Shown here in pieces: positions 46,883 through 55,174 of a DNA stretch of 64,000 bases. Position numbers and translations under genes: made by a program. Origin of the DNA: Paenibacillus sp. Soil750 (GTDB taxonomy: Bacteria; Bacillota; Bacilli; Paenibacillales; NBRC-103111); NCBI RefSeq assembly GCF_001428045.1, contig NZ_LMSD01000023.1, positions 124,001-188,000 on the forward strand, given 5' to 3'. The first letter of the stretch is position 1, and each line of letters starts with the position of its first letter. The notes below the pieces were generated by a model. The model had not been told where the DNA came from, did not search any database, and worked only from the letters and a program-made list of their open reading frames with translations.

Positions 46883-47857
46883 ATGGCCGAGACCATACTG
46901 TCCAAAAGACCAAAGAAAAAGCAAAAAATTGATCCGGAAATCGGCGTCGGTTTAAGTTGGAAGACGATCAAAAATCAGAAGCAGTTAATTCTGATGTCGT
47001 TTCCCATCGTGATTTATATTCTGATTTTCAATTATGTACCGATTTGGGGCTGGTTGATGGCGTTCCAGAATTATCGTCCGGCTTTGAAATTTTCCAAACA
47101 GCAGTGGGTGGGGTTGAAGCATTTTAAATTTCTCTTTCAAGATGATACGTTCTTGACAGTGCTTCGCAACACGCTTGCCATGAGTATGATTAATTTGGTT
47201 CTTAGCTTTGCAACAGCCATTATTTTAGCTCTTTTACTGAATGAAATTAAAGTTCGTTTCTGGAAACGGTCCATCCAAACGATTTCTTATCTGCCTCATT
47301 TTCTATCGTGGATCATTGCTGCGGGTATTGTAGCGACTTCCCTATCCGTTGATGATGGTATCGTTAATCAGCTGTTGATGAAGCTGCACTTCATTAAGGA
47401 ACCTGTGATGTGGCTAAGTCAAGGTAAGTATTTTTGGGGGATTGTGGGCTTGTCTAATGTATGGAAAGAGGTGGGATGGAATACCATCATTTACCTTGCA
47501 GCTATCACCTCGATTGATCCGTCGCTATATGAGTCTGCCGGAATCGACGGTGCAAACCGTTACCAGAAGATCCTGCACGTCACACTGCCTGGGATCAAGT
47601 CGACATTTATCATTCTATTAATCATGAACATCGGACATATTCTGGATGCTGGCTTTGAAATTCAGTACCTGCTCGGCAATGGATTGATCGTCGACTGGTC
47701 GCAAACGATTGATATTTTCGTTCTCAAGTACGGGATTGCTCAAGGCAACTATTCGCTGGCCACTGCGGCAGGTATTTTCAAAACAGTTGTAAGCATAATC
47801 CTTATTCTAATTGCAAATTCTACCGCCAAGCGCCTTGGTGAAGAGCGGTTGATATAA
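46883..47857 (+). CDS. ABC importer 3 permease (LplB type)
   Basis: The start is ATG 46883 because TAGGAGGG (46868-46875) is 7 bases away; ATG 46877 would be one base away. 324 residues, about six helices after a basic N-terminus (KRPKKKQK), docking loop ESAGIDGANRYQKILHVTLPGI. The YtcP-type permease follows after 13 bases. Together they form the importer channel for long oligosaccharides; no ATPase is encoded nearby. Confidence 0.92.
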   Translation: MAETILSKRPKKKQKIDPEIGVGLSWKTIKNQKQLILMSFPIVIYILIFNYVPIWGWLMAFQNYRPALKFSKQQWVGLKHFKFLFQDDTFLTVLRNTLAMSMINLVLSFATAIILALLLNEIKVRFWKRSIQTISYLPHFLSWIIAAGIVATSLSVDDGIVNQLLMKLHFIKEPVMWLSQGKYFWGIVGLSNVWKEVGWNTIIYLAAITSIDPSLYESAGIDGANRYQKILHVTLPGIKSTFIILLIMNIGHILDAGFEIQYLLGNGLIVDWSQTIDIFVLKYGIAQGNYSLATAAGIFKTVVSIILILIANSTAKRLGEERLI

Positions 47858-47870
47858 AGGAGAGATGACG

Positions 47871-48782
47871 ATGGGAACAACGACTGCGCGCAGAATTCGG
47901 ATAGAGCCGATTCTGTTCCATACGATTAACGGCATCTTCATGCTCGTTCTTGCTATAGTAACATTATATCCGTTCCTTCATACACTAACGATTTCATTCA
48001 ATGAGGGCAATGATGCGCTTCGGGGAGGTATCTATATATGGCCTCGTTCATGGTCATTGCAAAATTATAAGGCGATTTTCCTTTCAGGTACGATTTACCA
48101 TGCGGCGTGGATTTCAGTCGCTCGTACGATTACAACGACGGTGATAGGTGTATTCCTTACCGCCATGTTAGCGTATACAGTGGCACAGCCCCACTATCTT
48201 TTTCGTAAAATCATCGGTCTAATTTTTGTGTTAACGATGTATTTTAATGCGGGATTAATTCCTAACTACTTTCTAATCAAAAGCCTGGGACTTTTGAATA
48301 ACTTCTGGGTGTATGTGCTCCCAGGAATGGTGAATGCGTTCAATCTCATTGTCATTCGGACGTATATTCGAACGCTTCCAACAGGCTTGGTTGAGTCTGC
48401 GAAAATGGATGGAGCCGGCGATTTCACCATATTTTTGAGGATTATCCTCCCATTGTGCACGCCCGTACTAGCGACCATTTCCTTGTTTATTGCTGTTGGA
48501 TCTTGGAATACCTGGTTCGATACGTTCCTGTATGCTTCGTCTGATTTGAAGCTGAGTACACTTCAGTACGAAATGATGAAGCTGCTTGGATCAACGATGA
48601 GCAGCAACAACGATCCCGGTCTGATGGCTGGGGCAAACACAAATCAAACGAAGGCCATGGTTACGCCTTCTTCCATACGTGCGGCGATCACGATTGTGGC
48701 GGCGGTTCCGATTCTATTCGTGTATCCTTTCCTGCAAAGGTATTTTATCGTCGGTATGAATCTTGGAAGTGTCAAAGAATAA
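47871..48782 (+). CDS. ABC importer 3 permease (YtcP type)
   Basis: 303 residues from ATG 47871 (AAAGGAGA 8 bases upstream; the ATG at 47865 is too close). About six helices; docking loop ESAKMDGAGDFTIFLRIILPLCTPVL. Near the C-terminus the loop SSNNDPGLMAGANTNQTKAMVTPSS, characteristic of this group, precedes the last helix. It is followed by a terminator. Confidence 0.92.
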   Translation: MGTTTARRIRIEPILFHTINGIFMLVLAIVTLYPFLHTLTISFNEGNDALRGGIYIWPRSWSLQNYKAIFLSGTIYHAAWISVARTITTTVIGVFLTAMLAYTVAQPHYLFRKIIGLIFVLTMYFNAGLIPNYFLIKSLGLLNNFWVYVLPGMVNAFNLIVIRTYIRTLPTGLVESAKMDGAGDFTIFLRIILPLCTPVLATISLFIAVGSWNTWFDTFLYASSDLKLSTLQYEMMKLLGSTMSSNNDPGLMAGANTNQTKAMVTPSSIRAAITIVAAVPILFVYPFLQRYFIVGMNLGSVKE

Positions 48783-48812
48783 GACTTAGCAAGCGATGAT
48801 TATAATCATTTC

Positions 48813-48842
48813 CCGTTTCAGCTCGGTGCTGGGACGGTTTTT
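48813..48842 (+). terminator. Rho-independent terminator after importer 3
   Basis: CCGTTTCAGC (48813-48822) pairs with GCTGGGACGG (48828-48837) with two G-U pairs and a 5-base loop, followed by TTTTT. Confidence 0.8.
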
Positions 48843-48909
48843 GCTTTATACAAACTCATCTTATCCTTTATAATAGTTCATATATACTTGCTGAAGTGAG
48901 GTGATTCCC

Positions 48910-50427
48910 ATGTTAAGGGTTATGTTTGCCGATGACGAGCCTTACATGCTAGAGGGACTGCGGACGATGATTGATTGGAATAAACTAGGCTTTGTAGTGT
49001 GCGGGGAAGCTTCAGATGGGGAAGACGCATTAGCTTTGATGGCGTCGACCCTGCCTCATTTGGTGCTGACGGATGTTCGAATGCCTGTTATAGATGGCTT
49101 GGAATTGATTGAACAAGCGTCCAGCCTCCATCCTGAAATAAAATTTATCATTTTGAGTGGGTACGCGGATTTCGAATATGCCAAAACAGCGATGCGTCAT
49201 GGCGTCGCCAATTATTTGATGAAACCTTTGATGGAAGCGGAGCTTGTAGCTGCAGTGGAAGCGGTCGCAGTTACGATTCTAGAGCGTAGAGCTAATAGCC
49301 AGTTCGAAAGCGCTGCTTTGGATTGCTTACGATTGGAAACGATTTCAAAGCTATTGCAGGGAGAAATCAGACAGAAATGGATTGAGCAGGCGAACACCTT
49401 AATGGATTTTCATGAACGTTCCAACTTCCGCTGCATCTTGCTAGAGCCTGACATTCAGCATCATGTCCAAGCGGACCTGATGCAGGTTATTGCAGATCGA
49501 ATAAAGCTTACTCAAACGACGCTGCTTCCATTTGGCGTGGGCAAAGAACGACATGGGTTCTTGCTGGTCTCGGGAACCGAGGAGCGCGATCTTTCTCCAG
49601 CAAAAATTACAGAGTTAATTGCCAGTGTCCGAAATAACTGGGGCAGTGCGCTCTCGTTTTCGATAAGCGGCGAACACAAGGGACCGCATGCGTTAAAAGA
49701 AGCATTCCGTGAGGGACTTTTGGCTGAAATGTGCAAGTTCCCTTCTCGAACTGAAGGGATTTACATCTATCAAGGAGAACGGTCAGCGGAGACGCTGCCT
49801 GCCTTTGTTGGAGTGACGGAATCCATCCTAGATGCCGTAGGGAGTGGGTGTCCAGAAACAGTGCGAACCCACGTACACCACTTATTCATCGCTCTTTCGA
49901 GGCAGTCCGTATCTGAATCTTGGGTAAGTGCTTATGTAGACAACATTAAGCTTGAAATTTATAAGTCAATTACCCAATTTGGCGGTGATCCTAATTGGGC
50001 TTCAAATTGGTTTGTTCCCACTGTTCCAATGGATATTGGCCTCTTGGAGCGTAAAGTAACACAAGAAATTCTACAAGCAGTAGAGTGGATTGGTCAGAAA
50101 AAAGGCGTAGGGCAAGATGAAGTCGTATCCGCAGCAGGAGAATATATCAAATTGCACTATAGGGAAAAGCTGCAACTGCAGGTTGTTGCAGAGCATTTTA
50201 AGCTGAATGCTGCGTATTTTGGCCAGAGGTTTAAGAAGCAAGTTGGCCTCACCTTCAATGAATATTTACATGTCGTACGAATCGACGAGGCCAAAAAATT
50301 ACTTCGCCGAGAAGAACTGAAAATATCCGATGTCGCTGATCGTGTCGGCTACTCGGATTCCGAACAGTTCGTAACCAAGTTCAAGGCACTTACTGGCCTG
50401 TTACCCTCTGCCTACAAGAAGGGTTAA
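48910..50427 (+). CDS. Response regulator 1 of the RR-HK-RR trio, REC + AraC-type HTH
   Basis: 505 residues from ATG 48910 (GAGGTGA close upstream; a GTG at 48901 lies inside that site). Receiver with D55 in DVRMP and Lys in MKPLM; middle region; AraC double HTH (about 403-503; LQVVAEHF, VGYSDSEQFVTKF). TATAAT at 48869 may be the -10 of its own promoter, after the importer 3 terminator. The kinase gene follows after 25 bases. Candidate regulator of importer 3 and the two GH10 xylanase genes. Confidence 0.92.
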   Translation: MLRVMFADDEPYMLEGLRTMIDWNKLGFVVCGEASDGEDALALMASTLPHLVLTDVRMPVIDGLELIEQASSLHPEIKFIILSGYADFEYAKTAMRHGVANYLMKPLMEAELVAAVEAVAVTILERRANSQFESAALDCLRLETISKLLQGEIRQKWIEQANTLMDFHERSNFRCILLEPDIQHHVQADLMQVIADRIKLTQTTLLPFGVGKERHGFLLVSGTEERDLSPAKITELIASVRNNWGSALSFSISGEHKGPHALKEAFREGLLAEMCKFPSRTEGIYIYQGERSAETLPAFVGVTESILDAVGSGCPETVRTHVHHLFIALSRQSVSESWVSAYVDNIKLEIYKSITQFGGDPNWASNWFVPTVPMDIGLLERKVTQEILQAVEWIGQKKGVGQDEVVSAAGEYIKLHYREKLQLQVVAEHFKLNAAYFGQRFKKQVGLTFNEYLHVVRIDEAKKLLRREELKISDVADRVGYSDSEQFVTKFKALTGLLPSAYKKG

Positions 50428-50452
50428 CCTATGACTGACAAGGAGAGCAAAT

Positions 50453-52276
50453 ATGAGCCGGAAATGGAAACTGTTACGTATTGTTAATGATATTCCCCTG
50501 AAGTTCAAGTTTCTGATCATTTACTTGATGTGTGTGTTGCTGCCGATATTGTGTATAAACAGCTTATTTTTCTTACAGGATAGCAAAAATACAGAACGTA
50601 GAGAGATGGATAACTTGCGGATTTCTCTGGATAGAGTTGGAAATGAAATCATGCAAATGGTGAACTCAGGTGTTGTGATTGGCAACGCTGTTTCCGCTGA
50701 TCGTGTATTTAATGAGATGCTAGAATTTACGTACTCGGATAATGTTGCTTACTATGAAGAATACGACAGTTACCTCCGAGACAAATTGGGGCAGTATCCG
50801 AATATTTATCCCTATATCTCTTGGATTGGTGTATACACATCTAACCCAACGCTATCCAATGGTGGAAGCTACTTTATGCTTAAGCCTAATGATCTGAAGA
50901 GTGAATGGTATCAGAAGATGAACGAAAATAAAGATAAAGTGACAGTGACCTCTTATTTGGATACGAATCCCATGAATCCCGAGGAAAAATTGGTATATGT
51001 CAGCATTATTCGGAAGCTGGACAATTTCCCAGACCTCATGAAATTCTCTAAATATCTGCGTATCGATATTCGAATGGATAAGCTGCTGGAGCTGTTTGAT
51101 AAAGAGCACAATTACTTGTTGATCAAGCTCGTGGATGAGGAAAACCGGCTTGTTCTGGAATCAGCAGGTGCGTTTAAGGGAGTTGACCCTTTGTTGCCGA
51201 CCCTGCCTGTTTCAAAGGATTTTCAGCTCACAGGCTTACCTGGGAAGAGTTTCGTCAGTCCTCTCAGTAGCGCCAGTTATGTGCTTAATTGGAAGCTGGT
51301 CGGGATTCCGGAGGGAAGTCGAATTGCGGAAAAGAGGAAAGCGGTTATCCACTTTTTTACCTGGCTGACTCTCATTAGTACAATTATTCCGACGATACTA
51401 ATTTACATCATTATGCACTCTTTCAATTTCCGAGTAAGAAAGCTCTCCAAACATATGCAGTTGGTGAAAAATGAGAGGTTTGAACCCATAACGATGTATG
51501 AAGGAAAAGATGAGATCGGTCATCTTCTTCGCAGCTTTAATTTGATGACGGAGAAAATTCGTAATTTAATTAATGACGTGTACAAACTCGAAATTCAAAA
51601 AAAAGATTTGGAGCTAGAACGCGTACAGGCCGAGCTGAATTATTTGCAAAGCCAGGTAGATCCTCATTTTCTGTTCAACACGTTAAATGCGATTCTTGTT
51701 GTATGCAAGAAATATCGTTATGAGCATGTGATAGAAATTATTCAAAACTTGTCCCAGATTTTGAGAAGGCTGCTAAGCTGGAAAGAGGATTTGGTGACAG
51801 TAGAAGAAGAGCTAAGCTTTACAGATATGTACCTCCAGATCGAGAAGTTCAGATTCCAAGATCGGTTTCACTATGAATTGAACGTTGACGACTCTGTTCT
51901 ATCGTATCGAATCCCGAAGATGAGTATTCAATCGCTCGTTGAGAACTCTTGCAAGCATGGGCTTCAATCGGTGAAAGGGAATCGCAGAATTCGGATATCT
52001 GTAGAAAGAGCAGGGATGAACATGCTCATGAAGGTCGAAGATAACGGAATTGGTATGAACAGCGCAAAACTGGATGAAATTGTTCAGAGTCTGTATAAGG
52101 GAGAAGACAACGGCAAGAACATCGGACTTCGCAATGTGTACCGACGTTTAAATCTGTTTTATGCTGAACGCTCTTTGTTCCAAATTGAAAGCATCCCCTT
52201 CGAGAAAACGAGCGTTACCATACAGATTCCTTTGAGTCTTATTAGGAAACAGGAGGAGACGATCGGACATGTATAA
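50453..52276 (+). CDS. Sensor histidine kinase of the xylan block, YesM type
   Basis: 607 residues with TM1 (about 20-45), an extracytoplasmic Cache-like sensor, TM2 (about 301-321), HAMP, His_kinase with H405 in QVDPHFLFN and HATPase (LVENSCKHG, DNGIGM). AAGGAGAG precedes the ATG. The next regulator gene overlaps its end by 8 bases, while another regulator lies 25 bases upstream, so one kinase is flanked by two regulators in one transcription unit. It probably senses xylan-derived oligosaccharides outside the cell. Confidence 0.92.
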   Translation: MSRKWKLLRIVNDIPLKFKFLIIYLMCVLLPILCINSLFFLQDSKNTERREMDNLRISLDRVGNEIMQMVNSGVVIGNAVSADRVFNEMLEFTYSDNVAYYEEYDSYLRDKLGQYPNIYPYISWIGVYTSNPTLSNGGSYFMLKPNDLKSEWYQKMNENKDKVTVTSYLDTNPMNPEEKLVYVSIIRKLDNFPDLMKFSKYLRIDIRMDKLLELFDKEHNYLLIKLVDEENRLVLESAGAFKGVDPLLPTLPVSKDFQLTGLPGKSFVSPLSSASYVLNWKLVGIPEGSRIAEKRKAVIHFFTWLTLISTIIPTILIYIIMHSFNFRVRKLSKHMQLVKNERFEPITMYEGKDEIGHLLRSFNLMTEKIRNLINDVYKLEIQKKDLELERVQAELNYLQSQVDPHFLFNTLNAILVVCKKYRYEHVIEIIQNLSQILRRLLSWKEDLVTVEEELSFTDMYLQIEKFRFQDRFHYELNVDDSVLSYRIPKMSIQSLVENSCKHGLQSVKGNRRIRISVERAGMNMLMKVEDNGIGMNSAKLDEIVQSLYKGEDNGKNIGLRNVYRRLNLFYAERSLFQIESIPFEKTSVTIQIPLSLIRKQEETIGHV

Positions 52277-53774
52277 GGTTATTTTCGTGGATGACGAGCC
52301 TTTCGCTTTGGAAGGCATAAAGCTCATGGTCGAATGGGAAGAGCTTGGCTTTGAAATCGTGGACATGTGCGAGAACGGCGAAGAAGCTTTAGCCAGCATT
52401 GAAGTCTGTAAACCTGATCTCGTTGTGACGGATATTCGGATGCCGGTCATTGACGGATTAGAATTGATCGATCGGGTGCAAAAGGCAGGTAACGATCCAG
52501 TATTCATCATTTTAAGCGGCTACAATGATTTCGAATATGCGCGATCCGCCCTAAGGTACGGGGTAAAGCATTATTTGCTTAAACCGGCTTTGGACAAGGA
52601 ATGGGAGGCAATCATTCAATTCGTTATTGAAGAGCTGCAGCACCGAGAACAGCAAAGGGTACGCCATGACCTCGTTTCCGACCGTCTAGTTCCTACTCTG
52701 CTTGCTCAAATGCTTCGGGGGGAAATTTCGGCAACTGTCGGGAACGTTGGGGAAATCCTAGATCCCTTGGCACAAGGAGATCAGGGCTGGAGGTATATTC
52801 ATCTAGAATGGCTTAGTGGCTCAGAACGAGAGCTGGATGCACGTTATTTCCTTTCTCGAAAAGCTCATGCAATCGACTTGTTTGGCAGCCAGGACGGCCT
52901 TGTTATGGAGTCATTCACCGGGATCGAGGAATGGGCTCAACAGGTATACGAAGACCTGCGCGAGCAGGGTATCGAATGCTGTCTGTCGATAGGACCACGG
53001 GTGGACTCCCTCCGTTATATAGAAGCTTCGTATGCAGGAGCTCTAGAGACATCCGTGCATCATTTCTTTCATATATCCGGAGGTCCACTCGATTACGATA
53101 AGATTCATCACAAGCAAATTAGCTATGATCTTCATGCGGTTTCTATCGTAGATGACATTCAAAGTGCCCTCGAGGCGCTTCAGGAAAAGCGGGTTGAGGA
53201 CCTGATTAAGCAAATGTTTCTGATGCTGTCAGCTAACAAAACGGCCCGGGAAGTCGTTCATTTGCTGGTCATACGCATTGTTTTGAAAAGCGCAGCTGTC
53301 ATGCGGGAGATCGGTATTGACTCGGAGGCACTGCCTCGTGTTCGCGATTTTTTGAGAAGGGAGCATCGTTCCCTAAAGGAAGTGGAAGAGTCCCTGCAGT
53401 CGTATGTGCAGCAGTATATGAGCCAGCTGAAGCAGCATAAAGAGAAGTTCTCCTGTCATCCCCTTCGAGTTATTGAGCGTTTTATACAGGAGAATTATCG
53501 GGAAACGCTAACGATTAAAGATATCGGAGAACGGTTCTTCATGAACCCAATTTACTTAGGTCAAGCGTTTATGAAGAGGAACGGCATAGGGATCATTGAG
53601 TATATTCATGACCTGCGAATTAACGCGGCGAAGCGTATGCTATGCGAAACTGATGAGACGATTCGTCTAATTGCGGAGCAGATCGGATACGTTCACTATC
53701 ATCATTTCCTCAAAGAGTTTGAGAAACGTGTGTCTGACAAGCCCGGTGTGTTTAGACAGTTAAGCAAAGTATAA
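52269..53774 (+). CDS. Response regulator 2 of the RR-HK-RR trio, REC + AraC-type HTH
   Basis: 501 residues with a receiver with D55 in DIRMP and Lys in LKPAL; middle region; AraC double HTH (about 398-499; LTIKDIGERF, IGYVHYHHFLKEF). It starts inside the last codons of the kinase gene (8-base overlap) after AGGAGGAG, so it is translationally coupled. Its receiver is clearly related to the 48910 receiver (same DDEP..LEG..LM pattern), but the HTH recognition regions differ. The two regulators may therefore bind different sites. Confidence 0.92.
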   Translation: MYKVIFVDDEPFALEGIKLMVEWEELGFEIVDMCENGEEALASIEVCKPDLVVTDIRMPVIDGLELIDRVQKAGNDPVFIILSGYNDFEYARSALRYGVKHYLLKPALDKEWEAIIQFVIEELQHREQQRVRHDLVSDRLVPTLLAQMLRGEISATVGNVGEILDPLAQGDQGWRYIHLEWLSGSERELDARYFLSRKAHAIDLFGSQDGLVMESFTGIEEWAQQVYEDLREQGIECCLSIGPRVDSLRYIEASYAGALETSVHHFFHISGGPLDYDKIHHKQISYDLHAVSIVDDIQSALEALQEKRVEDLIKQMFLMLSANKTAREVVHLLVIRIVLKSAAVMREIGIDSEALPRVRDFLRREHRSLKEVEESLQSYVQQYMSQLKQHKEKFSCHPLRVIERFIQENYRETLTIKDIGERFFMNPIYLGQAFMKRNGIGIIEYIHDLRINAAKRMLCETDETIRLIAEQIGYVHYHHFLKEFEKRVSDKPGVFRQLSKV

Positions 53775-53791
53775 AGGACGTCAAATGAAGG

Positions 53792-53829
53792 ACGTGTATT
53801 TCTTTTCTAAGAGATACACGTCTATTTGC
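53792..53829 (+). terminator. Rho-independent terminator after the RR-HK-RR trio
   Basis: A 14-base stem, GACGTGTATTTCTT (53792-53805) with AAGAGATACACGTC (53810-53823), one G-U pair and a 4-base loop, followed by TATTTGC. Confidence 0.75.
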
Positions 53830-53882
53830 TATGAGTGCGACTGAAAACACCGCACACAATCTTGAAAGATTCTAAGAATAAG

Positions 53883-53934
53883 GGGGAGAGTTCTTTAATC
53901 TGTGAATGGTAAGTGTAGTCGGATTCTATATCAT
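53883..53934 (+). promoter_or_regulatory. Promoter of the cytoplasmic GH10 gene: regulon-1 motif
   Basis: GGGG (53883-53886), five bases, TCTTTAATCT then GTGAATGGTAAG (53892-53913), and a likely -10 TATCAT (53929-53934) 15 bases on. Spacing is the same as at 45007. Confidence 0.65.
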
Positions 53935-53986
53935 ATAACATAGATGGCCTGTTTAAACAGGGGATGATGAGGAGGTTTATCAATCT

Positions 53987-54988
53987 ATGAACAACAAGGT
54001 ACCGAACTTACACGAGGCTTATAAGGGCATATTCAGAATTGGGGCTGCTGTTAGCACGAAGACCATTCGATCCGAAGGAAACTTCATCGCCCAGCATTAT
54101 AACAGCATTACAGCGGAGAACCAGATGAAGTTCGAGGAGATCCATCCTGAGGAAGAGCGGTATTCATTTGAGGCAGCGGATGAAATCATGGATTTCGCTA
54201 TGCAGAACGGGATTGCCGTTCGGGGGCATACGATGGTTTGGCATAATCAAACCTCCGATTGGGTGTTTGAAGGCCCTTCTGGCGGTGCAGCCAGCAAAGA
54301 AATGGTTCTCTTGCGGATGCAGGAGCATATCCGTACGGTCGTTGGTCGTTATAAGGGCAAGGTATATGCGTGGGACGTAGTCAATGAAGCGATAGAAGAC
54401 AAGGCGGACCTCGTGATGCGAAGCACCAAATGGCTGGAGATTCTCGGTGAGGATTATATCCGCCATGCCTTCGAGTCAGCACATGAAGCCGATCCGAATG
54501 CGCTTCTATTCTATAACGACTACAACGAGACAGAGCCAGTCAAACGGGATAAGATATATAATCTCGTCCGTTCATTGAAGGAGAAGGGGGTTCCTATCCA
54601 CGGAATCGGCATGCAGGGACATTGGAATATCTATGGTCCTTCCTTGGATGAAATAAGGCAAGCGATCGAGCTATACGCTTCCCTCGATCTGGAGCTTCAC
54701 ATCACAGAGTTAGATCTTTCCATGTTTCAATTTGAGGACAGGCGGACCGATCTGTTGGTACCCACTGAGCAGATGGTGGAGCTTCAGGAGCAGCGGTACG
54801 AGGATATCTTCAGGCTATTTAAAGAGTATCGAGAAGTCATTACGTCGGTAACGTTCTGGGGAGCGGCTGACAACTATACCTGGTTGGACAACTTCCCTGT
54901 TCGCGGCAGAAAGAATTGGCCGTTTCTATTCGATGGAGATCTCCGGCCTAAGCAGGCATTTTGGCGTGTAATCAAGGAAACAAAGTGA
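53987..54988 (+). CDS. xynA2: Cytoplasmic GH10 endo-xylanase (XynA2-like)
   Basis: A 333-residue single-domain GH10 protein without signal peptide. Acid/base E134 in DVVNEA, nucleophile E241 in ITELDLS; subsite residues in WHNQTSDW, NDYNE and FWGAADNYTWL are intact. Its length is typical for a catalytic domain only, so it acts inside the cell on imported xylo-oligosaccharides, as XynA2 does in Paenibacillus sp. JDR-2. There it is described next to aguA (alpha-glucuronidase) and xynB; neither gene is present here. Its own promoter carries the regulon-1 motif shared with importer 3 and the surface xylanase. A ribosome binding site AGGAGG precedes ATG. The gene name is by similarity of context and type, not by alignment. 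Confidence 0.93.
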   Translation: MNNKVPNLHEAYKGIFRIGAAVSTKTIRSEGNFIAQHYNSITAENQMKFEEIHPEEERYSFEAADEIMDFAMQNGIAVRGHTMVWHNQTSDWVFEGPSGGAASKEMVLLRMQEHIRTVVGRYKGKVYAWDVVNEAIEDKADLVMRSTKWLEILGEDYIRHAFESAHEADPNALLFYNDYNETEPVKRDKIYNLVRSLKEKGVPIHGIGMQGHWNIYGPSLDEIRQAIELYASLDLELHITELDLSMFQFEDRRTDLLVPTEQMVELQEQRYEDIFRLFKEYREVITSVTFWGAADNYTWLDNFPVRGRKNWPFLFDGDLRPKQAFWRVIKETK

Positions 54989-55074
54989 GGGTAAACGGTC
55001 CATGAAGCCTTCAGTGACAAGTCTCAATTGGTGGAAACGGTGCGCACATTAGTTATGCAGCTCCATAATTGAGG

Positions 55075-55157
55075 GGGGATCATTCTTTATTTTGAGTATG
55101 TGAAGCCAATTGCCTAAGTTGTAGAATGAAATTGGGATATTATTGTAAGCGATTGCA
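55075..55157 (+). promoter_or_regulatory. Promoter of the surface GH10 gene: regulon-1 motif and cre-like site
   Basis: GGGG (55075-55078), five bases, TCTTTATTTT then GAGTATGTGAAG (55084-55105), -10 TAGAAT (55122-55127) 16 bases on, and TGTAAGCGATTGCA (55144-55157), 13 of 14 to the cre consensus, directly before the ribosome binding site. Confidence 0.7.
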
Positions 55158-55174
55158 GAAAGAGGAGGATGAAA

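Noticed and set aside
46593..46955. 120-residue frame at the end of the importer 3 binding protein
   Set aside because: It overlaps two well-supported genes in other frames and lacks any family signal.
54164..54466. Antisense frame within the cytoplasmic GH10 gene
   Set aside because: This is one of many open shadows opposite real coding sequence, with no start signal or family.
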